In this document: positions 1-10,441 of the stretch, one piece after another | How positions within the stretch are numbered: position 1 is the first letter of the stretch | Layout of the letters: the number at the start of each line of letters is the position of its first letter | Assembly: GCF_040954835.1 (NCBI RefSeq) | Contig: NC_090705.1 | Coordinates: forward strand, 14,644,436-14,708,435 | Length of the DNA stretch: 64,000 bases | Origin: Lepisosteus oculatus | Taxonomy: Eukaryota; Chordata; Actinopteri; Semionotiformes; Lepisosteidae | Direction of reading: 5' to 3' | Notes under the pieces: model-generated | Databases searched by the model: none | What the model was told of the DNA's origin: nothing | Seen by the model: the letters and a program-made list of their open reading frames with translations, nothing else | Made by a program: the position numbers and the translations under genes

Positions 1-639
1 ACTTCCACCATCCTATATGTAAAGAGGAGCCTTATGTTTTCATCTTAAAAGCACCTACCCTAAATCCTATCTGTGTCTTCCAGTTTGTAGTTCTAGATTT
101 TGAAGAAGTCCATGAGAATAACTTTGTCAAAGCCTTTGAGGATTGGTTGAATACTTGAACCAGGTCTTCTTTTAGTATTCTGTGTTCAAGAACAAAAACA
201 TGTGTTTATTTTAGTTTGACAGTTGGAATGTGGGTCATTCGATTGAGCCCAGTAAAGTTTCTGCTCACATTCTGCACAATGTAGAAAATGAAAACAATGT
301 GTCAATACAAAATGCCTAAGTCTTTTTAATAGTTAACTTCTTCAAGTGTAGCATTCCCCATTTTACCTTCACATTTTATTTTTTACAACCTGTATGCAAG
401 ACTCTGCACTTGTTTATTAAATGTCATCTGCCAGATGACTTGAATTCTTTTAGGTACTTGTTGAACCTTGATGAAACACAAGCTAGTTTTCTGTGGACAG
501 AGACTAAATACAGTATATAATCACTGTATATACTTGATGCATTTGAACGGTAACATATTAATTTATTTCCAAATGGAGACAGACAGTTGAAAGTGAATGT
601 TATTTAGATTTTATATGGTAGCCAGTTAAATTTAGGACT
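1..639. other. Intergenic, nothing recognised
   Basis: AT-rich non-coding sequence with no usable reading frame, no terminal repeat and no family I recognise. It contains TACAGTATATA/TACTGTATA-type motifs near 507-535, which recur throughout the window. Confidence 0.5.
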
Positions 640-1500
640 TGTCATGCAATTGCACCCAAATATTTACAACAGGAGTTTTCCTGAGATGCTTTTGGAACAT
701 CAAGTCTGCGTCCGAACTCTTTTGCAGATCCATTCTCTGCATATGCATATTCCTGATGATGTCCAGCACGAAGCAATGCTCCACTGTTTTGAAGCACAGA
801 GAAGTGACACTCATTGAATTTTACCTAGATAGACAACTCATATGTCTCAACAGAAGAAAAGCAACCTGGCGTGTTTCAAAGACATCAATTAGCCTTTTCT
901 GAGCCGAATTATGAACTGGTGCAGTTTTATTTCAAATCCACAGAAACCTCAAAGAGTTCTCAAATGAGTTTGATTTTCCCCTGCAACTTCAGGTTAAGGT
1001 CATTCGGGTCTGCAGTTATGTCTGTCAAGAATGCCAGATCAAGAATCCAGTCACTGTCTTCCTTGAAAGACATGTCCATTCCCACAGACAAAATCTGATT
1101 TGATTCTGCAGAACATAAACTCATCTCAGAACTGCTCAGCTATTGCAGCATGATAGAGAATGCCACCATATGGAACACTGACGCTCTACAGAAAAGACTG
1201 GAATTCTCAGTGGTTAACAGATTGCACTTGAGTGAAGTTAACAGTAAATACAGGGAAGTCCATTTTTAATTTCAAATATTTGAAATGTAATGCCTCCTGA
1301 TGGATTATGCAGTGATACAGCTTTACCAATGGAACACGATGATGCCCAATGTTTCTTTAAATTACCAATTAAATAATTTCTCTCACCAGTTATGGCTTGT
1401 ATGCTGTCTGTTGTCACAGCAACCATTTTGTCCCATTGCAAGTTCAATTCCTTGACAGTTTTCTTAAAAGCTTTGAAACTGTCTGACCCAGATATTCTGC
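640..1500 (-). pseudogene. hAT-superfamily transposase remnant (GTF2IRD2/ZBED-like)
   Basis: Read on the minus strand, broken frames resemble the hAT-derived transposase found in GTF2IRD2- and ZBED-type proteins. Around 1238-1447 the translation has VAVTTDSIQAITGERN, like the family pattern 'vgvtTDgApaMtGkrnG' in the RNaseH-like catalytic region. Around 970-1080 it has LAFLTDITADPNDLNLKLQG, typical of the helical part of these proteins. Around 640-760 a segment like 'mDLQkssDadL' matches the family's C-terminal 'LIDLQsDsdLk' stretch. The pieces fall in different frames with stops between them, so this is a dead copy. The N-terminal BED zinc finger was not found. Identification rests on remembered family motifs, not an alignment. 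Confidence 0.6.
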
Positions 1501-2205
1501 CATGAAAAAAAATAAGAGAGTTCTTAATTTCATTACAAATGTTTCAGTAACTGCACAGATTTTAAAAACTATGCCATAACAGTGTCCGCATTTTCATTAA
1601 AGCTTGCTGGATAAACAATGTTTTTCATATTGCTTTTTAAATTATTATTACCTGAATTATTGGACAATGTGTCATTGCATACTCATGCTGGGGAGGCCAA
1701 CATTTTTAAAAGTATGTTTAATTTCTGTAAAAACCACATAGAATATCTGCATCAGACTACATCAGACAGGTCTTTCACACTAACCATCAGTGAAAGGGAA
1801 AACCTGAAGACGCAAACAGAGAATTTCTAAACGCAAGATAAGTTACAGCAAACATAACCAAAAACAAAATTTTAAAACTGAAATATGTTAATTACTTAAG
1901 TATTTAGACATACTGTATGAACTCAGTATTAGCTGGACCTGCACCTACAGTATTTCAGTATTACCACCACTAGTACCTAGCCAGCAATTACATCCACAAA
2001 TCTTTTTACTTATTACTAACAGTATTACTTATTACATTTTTTTCAAGATTTTGTACAGATTCTCAATATAATTGTAGCCAGGACTTTGGCTTGTCCATCA
2101 AGGACATTCTTGTTTTGAAGCCATTCCTGTTGCTTTACCTTGTGCTTTAAATTATTGTTCAGATGTAGTATGATCAGGTGGGTAGCTGCGTCAGCATGCG
2201 TAGGT
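1501..2205. other. Intergenic; possible extension of the hAT remnant
   Basis: Upstream of the hAT fragment in its own sense. An open stretch at 1618-1830 (+) has no recognisable domain. A degraded N-terminal part of the hAT copy may lie here, but no motif can be assigned. Confidence 0.3.
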
Positions 2206-2373
2206 TGCAAAGGAACAAGTAATAGGTTTATTCCATGCTGTAAAAAGAAGAAAGGAAACACAATTTTTCGGCTGTGGACCCTTACACCCGAAGAAAGCTC
2301 CACAGCCGTATCATTGTGTTTCCTCTTTCTTCTCTTTTCAGCATGGAATAAACCTAGTACTTGTTCCTTTGCA
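2206..2373. repeat. Foldback repeat with hammerhead-like centre, copy 1
   Basis: Large imperfect inverted repeat: left arm 2206-2278 (73 bp), 20-base spacer 2279-2298, right arm 2299-2373 (75 bp). Both arms, read outward from the centre, run CCACAGCCG, then TTGTGTTTCC, then a pyrimidine tract, then CATG(C)..AATAAACC, then CTTGTTCCTTTGCA. The centre carries CCGAAGA followed by AAGCTCCACAGCC. A second copy with the same order lies in irx1 intron 2. The inferred consensus core (CTGAAGA, a GGCT/AGCC stem, GAAAC) fits a hammerhead ribozyme core (CUGANGA ... GAAA) as carried by Penelope-like retroelements. Ribozyme identity is inference; this copy has substitutions in the core. Confidence 0.75.
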
Positions 2374-2479
2374 GATGTGGTGTGATGTTTTTTTTCCCAG
2401 ATTTAGGTGAGAAGCAGGATTTCATCTACTTTGAGCCGTCTATGTTGCCATAAGTCCTGATAAGTACAGTATTCCAGTT

Positions 2480-2650
2480 TATGCTGAAGTTAAGAACTAT
2501 AACATAATGCTTCCACCACCATGTTTGACAGCAGATATGGAGTTGGTTGAACAATGCACTTTGTTGGCATTTTGTCAGATGTCAGATTTGCATTCAGACC
2601 AAAAAGTTCCCAATTAGTTTTGTCTAATTGTAAGGCATTGCCACATGTTT
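2480..2650 (-). mobile_element. Tc1/mariner transposase remnant
   Basis: The reverse complement of 2508-2530 encodes a VKHGGGS-like motif (here VKHGGGS in sense, frame broken), the conserved stretch before the second catalytic Asp region of Tc1 transposases. The preceding minus-strand residues (FGLNANLTSDK) resemble the 'FGlnak.y' segment. Only a short, frameshifted middle portion remains and no terminal repeat is visible, so the boundaries are approximate. It may extend to about 3190. Confidence 0.5.
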
Positions 2651-4959
2651 GCTGCATCAATTAGGTGCTTTGTTGCAAACCTCAAAGTTATTTTTTTACT
2701 TTCATACAAGCCCCCTTTGTGGGCTTAGTGAGAAATTGTTAACCTATGGACAGTCTCTCCCTTCTCAGACACCGAACTCTGTAACTCTTTTTAGTCACTA
2801 CTGGCCATACATGGCAATGCCAATTGGGGTCCTTCTTGTTCTTTTTACAAGGAGTAAAAGGTAAAAATCTTGATGTGACGTTATTCTGGCAGGACCAAAC
2901 ACATCCTCATCCTGCTTCTGTAATACTGGATTTCTAGAGAACATGATAGTTATGCCATGGATGCCATTCTCCACAGACTTGACTCTATTGTCAGAACATT
3001 CTTGGTTAAATCTCGGATGACATGTGGCATCTTGAGCTCAGATATCAGTGAACAGGCATGTACCAAGGTTCTACAAAAGGGAGACAAAATCTCTGCAACC
3101 TGGTTCAAAGCAAACATAAAAAATGTTAGCCATGTATTAATTAACAAAGTCATACTATTAACCCTTAAACTCCTTGATGATCAAAATCATTAATAGCAAA
3201 TTATAATCAGCACAATGAATTTGCCTGTATAATGGCTGTTTAATAATACTGTATATCAGTACATCCAATACAAAAATGTTATCATTTTAATTATAATAAC
3301 ATTCTTAACTAGTTGCAATTGTAACTGAAAGGTTTCATTTGATGTTCTGCATACATAATAATAAGAAAACTTTGTGGTTTCCTTACCATGTCCCTTCTGT
3401 ACATTTTTAAAAGCAATTAGTCTAAGGTTATGTCCGTCTAACAGAAATATTTAGTGTAATTAGTTTATTGTCTACTCCATACATGAAAAGAATGGGTTTA
3501 AAATTGTTTTCTGAATATATGGATTTTTTCTACATCATACAGTAGATACATTTTAAATTCATTTGAATGTTAATCATTATGAAACTGTAATTCATAACTA
3601 GTCTAAATAAGCTAAGAATATTTTGATATTTTAGTTATTAAGTATTTTAAGATTGAAAGTGGAATGGAAACTAAATGAGTTAAAAGAGCAATTAAATGTC
3701 AACATCTGTGAAGTTCAGTGTACATTGATTATATCGACCTTAACATGCCAGGTCCTATAATATGATGTATATCTAGGATGATGAAAGTTTATAAACACTA
3801 GTTTTTGAAGGTATTTTTCTGAGTGTAAATACATTGTTTCAAATTAAGTACAAACAGTGTTGTTAGCAATCATTTTCCCTTTCTGCATTTTCTAAGACAA
3901 TAGATCTAAGTTATTTATGAAACCCATCTGAACCCAAGCACTCAAACCTAAATAAGAAACAAAACAAAGTCTAGAAGTCTGGGTGAGAAGTCTATTCCTT
4001 TTGATTGTTGTCTCTTGCATTTTTATGTTCTGGAGAAAAGAGCTATAGCTTTCTGAGTCTCTCAAGGATTTTTAGATGAAACAGGGGTTTTATCTTTGCA
4101 TGTCTATAAGCAATGAAAAACTCTCGGGAACCAAACCCACAGGCAATTCAAATAAACTAAATCTGATCAAGGTAATATCAATGCCAGAGTTAGAAAAAAA
4201 CCCAGAGAGAATATCAATAACAACATTAAAACAGCAGGTTTCAACTGGAATCAATAGTTGGTATAAACAGAAAAAATTAAATCACAAAGTGATAGTAGAT
4301 AAAAGCTTCCCACTCATTAAAATTCTATTTGTCTTGGTGTCTGTTTATCATTTTATCTATATGTCTATCCATCCACCACTATCAAAGCTTGCAGTTTCAA
4401 AGAATATTTGAATATACAAAACTCTGTGCCACACTGTTTTCTTAAAATTCAATTAACTTTTTTACAAATTAAAGTACTAATTATATCATCTGAAAGCAGA
4501 TTTGCATACTTGCTTTTATGCATTCCTATGAATTAATAAAAAAAATTTAGATTGTGTTCAACAATTATTTTATGTTACTTTCTGATATTGAAATTTGTAC
4601 TTTTTAAATAATAGACCTTGTATTTCTGTTGACATTTTAAGCATAGAATCCAAGTGCTTGATATGCTACATATGTAATGCATATTAAATATACAGCACTG
4701 CAAACACTTATGAAAACAAAAGAAAATATGGTTATAGAATTCAATTTATACATTAAAAATGCTGTGTACAAACCTTTAATATCTTATATTTGCATTTATC
4801 TAATTATTAGTGGTGTTATTGAACAGAAATTTGGTTGGAGGTCAAATTCTAATCTCACAATCAACTTCCCTGTGCATGAAAGCTCACTGGCTGAACATAC
4901 TGGGCGCATTCTCTCCAGCACTTGTGCGTCTCGCTTCGTCACAGACAGTCATGTCTTCC
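2651..4959. other. Intergenic, mostly unassigned
   Basis: AT-rich sequence. Chance ORFs at 2649-2864, 2957-3193 and 4076-4411 have no recognisable domain and overlap similar-sized ORFs on the other strand. No gene can be supported. Confidence 0.45.
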
Positions 4960-5805
4960 ATTCAGCATTGCTAGGACCTTGGCTTCATTGTATTCATCCA
5001 GGACTGGAGCTACTCTCGCCTCTCCAACCACAACATTCTACTGAAAACAAGTGGCTCTGTGCCCAACATGCCATCTGTGGTTTTCTTTCAGGTCTTCTGA
5101 TGTCAGCAAACCTCTCAGAAAGTCCAAGCAACTTCGGCAACTGTCCCAGTGGCAGTTTTGTTCCTCTTCTCCCTCTCTTTTCCTAATCTCACCTGCTCTG
5201 TTCTCCTTCACTTCATTCTCTCTCTGTTTCTGGTTAAACACCCAACCCACTGGTACTATGGCCCCCAGGCTACATGTGTTGTTTTGCCTCTACACTCTCC
5301 CCATTTCTTCTTTTCACTGTCCACAGCAGGACTTCCCAGTCTCTGACCCCATGTGTGCGAACGCTCGACTTCAGTCTGACCAAATCCGGGCTTCCTTGTA
5401 CGGACCTAAACATGGGCTTAAGCAGGTACAATCATGGGATTCCTCCCCCATTTATGCTTCCTGTTTCTGCATCAAACTACTCTTCCATTCACCTAACGTC
5501 TGCTATAACAGAGATCCAATCCAAGGTAGCCTATCCTACTACTGCTGTTAGCTTCTAGTGCTGCTACCTGTTTGTTTTACTCACATTTTGTCACCTGTAA
5601 CATACGTGCTTGTCAGGAGCTGCACCTGAATCCAGTGGCTCAAACAAGGCCAAGCCTAAGTAATACATGTTTTGTGTTCGTTACACACACATTCTCCTTG
5701 GTTCTGGTGAAACCACAGCCGCAGCGACTTGCTCTTACATCAGTGTTCAAAATAAGCCTCAGTGTTTTGGGGATTCCTTTGGGGGGGAGTGGGTGTTAAA
5801 GCTTT
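4960..5805 (+). repeat. Unrecognised interspersed repeat, copy 1
   Basis: A GC-richer, strongly pyrimidine-rich block with overlapping open frames (4677-5186 and 5051-5551) in AT-rich surroundings. It is homologous to 37665-38800 on the opposite strand. Shared landmarks in the same order include CTAGGAC.TTG..TTCAT (about 4970), ACTG..CAGTTTTGT (about 5140-5160), CCCCAGG.TAC (about 5263), GTCACCTG (about 5590), CTCAAACAAG..CAAGCCT (about 5640), TCAGTGTTCAAAAT (5740-5753) and AGTGTTTTGGGGA (5761-5773) followed by a G-run. I recognise no RT, transposase or integrase domain in either copy. The open frames are probably a by-product of few stop codons in C/T-rich sequence. It may be a non-autonomous element or an LTR; neither target duplication nor terminal repeats could be defined. 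Confidence 0.65.
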
Positions 5806-6249
5806 GTTCTCTGACCAGTTTCCTATCTTACTGTATATATGTTAGCTATTTTCACCATTATTAGAAACTGAACGAACAACTGAGTAAATAATGATAGTTA
5901 ATTTGGTTAAATCTGTGCAATCCATATACTATAGGTGGTAAAATACATTGTGTAAAAAAATTAACTAAATACAGTATTGCATTGATATATTGCATTATTG
6001 CATTGTCACAGGCTGTTAGGAAGGGCCGCAGTGACCTTTATAAGGATAGGCAGAAATACCATTACAAATTTTTTAATTATGTGGTGAACTCGGAAACAAA
6101 TCTCACAAATCTTGAGTAGCGAAAACATGCTTAACTCTTTCCTGAAGAACCAACTACATGAGGACACCAGACACAACATATAATAAAGTAATTTAAGTAA
6201 TTCAAACCACGTTTTTCAGTTTCAGCTGTTCAAACTAAAAGATGTAAGT

Positions 6250-6365
6250 ATGAAATCTTGATTTTTTTCTTTCCATGCATTCAGTTTATGCCAATTTAAT
6301 TGACGAGTCTGGCTTAATTCCAAGTAAATAATAAGCAATTGATTTGAGCCATGTTTACTTGGTGG
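6250..6365. promoter_or_regulatory. Candidate conserved non-coding element
   Basis: Low-redundancy sequence with closely packed homeodomain-type cores (CAATTTAATTGAC, GCTTAATTCC, AGCAATTGATTTGAGCC). No repeat similarity is apparent. Position about 12.5 kb upstream of irx1 fits a distal enhancer, but there is no alignment behind this. Confidence 0.25.
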
Positions 6366-6700
6366 TTATGTTTCAGTAAAAAACTATATATTGTTTTGGA
6401 CATTGAAAATGTAAGAAAAACTGGTATTTTCAAAGGTGATGACTCTTTTTATATGTGTATTCTGAGCACCAATGAGAGAATGAGAGACATGGGGAGAGAG
6501 AGAGTGATTGACGAAGTAAAAATGAGATAGTGAAAGAGATAGATGTCTTTTAGTATACTGATTGCATTTTCTATATTAATATAGTTGAACTTGAAGGCAG
6601 CTCCACTCATTTTTCAATAAAACCATGAGTAAGGTCATGTTGTTATGATGTAAAAAAGTTATTTAAATAAGTTTGGTTCGTTTTTAGTACAAAGTTGAAC

Positions 6701-6723
6701 GTGCAAGACTTAAAGTCTTGCAC
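6701..6723. repeat. Perfect 11-bp inverted repeat
   Basis: The arm GTGCAAGACTT at 6701-6711 is followed by one A and its exact reverse complement at 6713-6723, giving a near-continuous 23-bp palindrome. It has no obvious relation to a transposon. Confidence 0.8.
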
Positions 6724-6944
6724 ATACAAAATCAGTATTTAACGGTATGTATCAATTAAGAAAATCAGCAAAGTACAATCTGGCTTTGTCTATCCCTATT
6801 AGATAAAATAAATAGCTTCCCTTTCAAATAGATTCCCTCTTAAACTAGCATTCCTTATGTTGTCCTCTGTCTTAAAAAGTCATAATAAAAAAATGCTAGT
6901 GTAGATTTAATTATGAAATAGCATTTCCAAGTGTGTTTCTATGA

Positions 6945-7150
6945 TTTATGTAATGAGACATTTTCCCTAACTTTTAACGCCCCTATTACTGTAAATCTGC
7001 GCAACAAGAATCCAAGTTAATAAGGTTTGGTTGTTAGATGGTTAATTGTTAAGCCAATTGTTATATTGCATGACAATTAATTCATGTGAGTGTTCTTTTT
7101 GTGTTTTGTCTATGTGACTTAATTGCAGTCTTGACATGTACTGTTTCACA
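6945..7150. promoter_or_regulatory. Candidate conserved non-coding element
   Basis: Complex sequence with repeated homeodomain-like sites (AAGTTAATAAGG, GGTTAATTGTTAAGCC, GACAATTAATTCATG, CTTAATTGCAG) inside about 200 bp. The density of TTAAT/TAATT cores resembles developmental enhancers near homeobox genes. Inference only. Confidence 0.3.
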
Positions 7151-7671
7151 ACAATAAAAGTTTTAAAATATTGTGGCAAATTAATGAATCATTGAAAGTA
7201 TTGCCAATGCATAAATTCTAATCACCACTATTCTTTAACTACACTTCCAAGATGAAAGATGTTTTTAATCATGCTTTTTTCAATTTACTTCATTTATATT
7301 TATCCCCTTACCTAATCTATTCAACTCTTTCAAGTCAGTCTGGACATTGGGATGTAATCTGTTAAGTACTTTACTATTCTGCAGTATGACCTCAACTTAA
7401 TTAAATCCCTGGTGACTTTTTATCTATAAAATCTGATTTATTTCCAAATCCATAAACCTATTTATTTTTAAAATGGTCAAATACCCATAAATGAAAAATG
7501 ACCTGCAGTGAAAAGCAGAAACAACACACTAAACCATTAGTATTTTTAATACTTGAAAAAAGAAACCTTTCTATTATTTCAACAACTAAAATCCTTGGGA
7601 ATCTATTATTTGCTGGTGTGTTTGAAAACATAAGCAGAGAAAGATGGACACAATTACTTATTTATTTCTTT

Positions 7672-8340
7672 TTTATTTAGTGTATGTAATCAGTCAAGGC
7701 TGCCATGATGATCTGGGACTGCCCCACAGAGGTTCTCAGTTTGATTCTGCCCACATTTCCCTAACTCCTTGGTCTTCATAGTTGGATCTTTGCCTAAAAA
7801 TAACTACCTGACTGAGGGACCTTACAGAGAAAGGAGCAAATATTTTGAAAATGCGAATGATTATTACTCTACACAGGAGGCTCTATTTATTGTCTGGTTT
7901 GTTAAGGTAATTTTGTGCACATAAATTAATTTAGGTTTGACAAACAAAGGGTTTGAAAACTCATGCAATTGTGACTTTTCCATTTTTTTCATAATAATTA
8001 TTTGTGTAGTTGAATGTGTGGAGTAGCTTTATTTAGTGTATGTAATCAGTCAAGGCTGCCATGATGATGTGGGACTGCCCCACAGAGGTTCTCAGTTTGA
8101 TTCTGCCCACAGGTGTCTGTTCTTGTGGAATTTGCATGTCCTTCCCATGTTCACATGGGTTCTCTACAGGTATTCCAGTTTCTGTCCACCTTCTTGACAA
8201 GGATTAATTGGATTTTCTAAGTTTTTCATGTCTTTGTGGCACTGTAATGGGTAAATGTCCTGTCCAGGGTCCTGTCTTAAGCTCTGTGCTTCCAGGATAG
8301 GCTCCAGCTGGTCGGATTGCATCCTGAAAATGGATGGATT
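7672..8340 (+). mobile_element. tRNA-derived SINE (V-SINE/core type), interrupted
   Basis: The 5' part (7676-7755) has GGCTGCC...GGTTCTCAGTTTGATTCTG, a degenerate tRNA-like head with B-box spacing. The body continues only after 8111 with TGTGGAATTTGCATGT, CCATGTTCACATGGGTT and GATTAATTGG. It ends in CCAGGATAGGCTCCAG...ATGGATGGATT, the characteristic order of fish V-SINE-like elements. The element is split by a 276-bp insert (7755-8030), and the head is repeated after the insert at 8028-8111 (84 bp, one mismatch with 7672-7755). Confidence 0.6.
7755..8030. repeat. Copied 276-bp segment, twin of 9240-9515
   Basis: This segment matches 9240-9515 at 275 of 276 positions by direct reading (the single difference is at 7759 versus 9244). 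The source is the 5' end of the Tc1-like remnant at 8637-9515, including its minus-strand start codon. The copy sits inside the SINE head and is flanked by an 84-bp direct duplication of that head. Confidence 0.92.
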
Positions 8341-8636
8341 TTAAAAAGTAAGTAGAACTGAACAAATATGTCATTATAAAATAGAAGAAAGACATTTTTT
8401 TCACACCAGAGCTTTGCTGTTCTTTCTCATACTGCCTCCTAGACTCATTTTCATGAACACTGTAAACCAATCAGGATTATATTTATATATCCATCATCAG
8501 ATGTATCTTATTCCTGGTAAGGACTATATCAACCTGAAACCTGTCAGAATCATAAATCTTTGAAGCATACAGTGCAAGGCAGGACTATAGTCTGTATGGG
8601 ACGCCATGCCATGTATTTATGTAATATATACACTCA

Positions 8637-9515
8637 CAGTGCCTTGCAAAATGCTCAGAGCCTTGCAGAGTTTTCACATTTCATTGATTTAAAGCTTGCT
8701 GTCATGACAATTTGAAGTAGCAATTTATATTTGTTATATACACAACTTACTCCATACATTCAAAAAAAAAGAAATAAGTAAATTAAATAATGTTAAAACT
8801 GATTTTATAAGTATTCAAAACCTTTACTGTGGCAAAGCTAAATTAATTCTACTGCATAAAATTACCTTGAAAAGCCACACAATAAATTTAGTGGCCACTG
8901 TCTGTCTGCAATAATAGCAGTGTACAGGATTTCAGAAAACCCTTAGATTTTTCAGTATTGACTTCTTGCCACTTTGACTAGAGAATATTTTCTCCCATCT
9001 TAGCCATTGAACTCCTTTTAAGTTCCTTTTGGCCTCACAATGCCATCTCTAACTAGTTTCCTCCTTGCCTGACTGCTCAGTTTGGAGGAACAGCTTGATC
9101 TAGGCCATGTCTGGATATTACAACACACCTTTCACTTATTGATCAACTTTACCATACTCAAAGGGATATTCAGCATCTTTGAAATATTTTTTATACCCTT
9201 CTGTAGTGCCATGACTTTCTATAGCTTTATCCCTGAGGTATTTTCCTAACTCCTTGGTCTTCATAGTTGGATCTTTGCCTAAAAATAACTACCTGACTGA
9301 GGGACCTTACAGAGAAAGGAGCAAATATTTTGAAAATGCGAATGATTATTACTCTACACAGGAGGCTCTATTTATTGTCTGGTTTGTTAAGGTAATTTTG
9401 TGCACATAAATTAATTTAGGTTTGACAAACAAAGGGTTTGAAAACTCATGCAATTGTGACTTTTCCATTTTTTTCATAATAATTATTTGTGTAGTTGAAT
9501 GTGTGGAGTAGCTTT
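8637..9515 (-). mobile_element. Tc1-like transposon remnant
   Basis: Begins with the terminal motif CAGTGCCTTGCAAAA (8637-8651), shared with the Tc1 element at 41130. On the minus strand a start codon at 9262-9264 opens MKTKELGKYLRDK, then EGYKKYFKDAEYP, like the N-terminal helix-turn-helix of Tc1 transposases. Further on comes SSKLSSQARRKLVRD, matching the 'tklSsrarRkLvRe' second helix-turn-helix region. Stops and frameshifts interrupt it, and the catalytic domain is missing, so it cannot be autonomous. The right boundary is uncertain: the duplicated part ends at 9515. Confidence 0.7.
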
Positions 9516-9738
9516 CATATTAAATGCTTCTTCAAAGTGGCATGACAGCATGCTTTAAAGCAAGAAAATCTTAAAATTAAACTCTTTAAATCTTAAAACT
9601 TTTGAAAAGTGATGTATATATATGAAATACACAAATCTATAGAAAACATTGGATCAAAAACATGTAATTAGACACAAAATCATATCTTTTTTTCACTACA
9701 CCCCTCATCCCTTGTTAAATGAGCATTTACATGTGTCC

Positions 9739-10441
9739 TCAATAAAAAGCTATACATACAAATATTTGTAAGACAAGTGAAGTAGCCAGCAGTTCTTTGG
9801 ATATTGTTGTGGGTTTTTTTGTGACCTCTTGGATGAGTCGTCGCTGCGCTCTTGGGGTAATTTTGGTCGGCTGGCCACTCCTGGGAAGGTTCACCACTGT
9901 TCCATGTTTTCGCCATTTGTGGATAATGGCTCTCACTGTGGTTCGCTGGAGTACCAAAGTTTTAGAAATGGCTTTATAACCTTTTCCAGACTGATAAATT
10001 TCAATTACTGTGTTTCTCATTTGTTCCTGAATTTCTTTGGATCGCAGCATAATGTCTAGCTTTTGAGGATCTTTTGGTCTACTTCACTTTGTCAGGCAGG
10101 TCCTATTTAAGTGATTTCTTGATTGAGAACAGGTGTAGCAGTAATCAGGCCTGGGTGTGGCTAGAGAAATTGAACTCAGCTTTCCAAAGATGTGATAAAC
10201 CAGAGTTGATTTATGTTTTAACAGGAGGGGGGGCAATCACTTTTTCACACAGGGCCATGTAGGTTTGGATTTTATTCCCTTAATAATAAAAACCTTCATT
10301 TAAAAACTGCATTTTGTGTTTACTTGTGTTATCTTTGTCTAATATTTCAATTTGTTTGATGATCTGAAACATTTCAGTGTGACAAACATGCAAAAAATAA
10401 GAAATCAGGAAGGGTGCAAACACTTTTTCACACCACTGTGC
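9739..10441 (-). mobile_element. Tc1 transposon, 3'-truncated, N-terminal transposase open
   Basis: The minus-strand frame from ATG at 10048-10050 stays open for 103 codons. It encodes the N-terminal paired-like DNA-binding region of a Tc1 transposase: SKEIQEQMRN, GKGYKAISKTL, RTTVRAIIHKWRKHGTV, then LPRSGQPTKITPRAQRRLI. This is the best preserved transposon frame in the window, so the youngest or least decayed insertion. The terminal repeat is at 10416-10440 (GCAAACACTTTTTCACACC...), preceded inward by the AT-rich untranslated region typical of this family. The DDE catalytic domain and the other terminal repeat are absent; homology fades near 9745. It is therefore a truncated copy unable to move by itself. 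Confidence 0.85.

Larger units (their letters stand above)
5806..7671. other. Intergenic with candidate conserved elements
   Basis: No gene. Two stretches stand out as even, complex, TAAT-rich sequence: about 6250-6365 and about 6945-7150, listed separately. A short purine-rich (GA)n-like tract is at 6470-6540. Confidence 0.4.

Noticed and set aside
4677..5551. Overlapping 169- and 166-codon ORFs as a possible novel gene
   Set aside because: They are in different frames of a C/T-rich repeat with a second diverged copy at 37665-38800, where no matching long frame is kept; composition explains the lack of stops.
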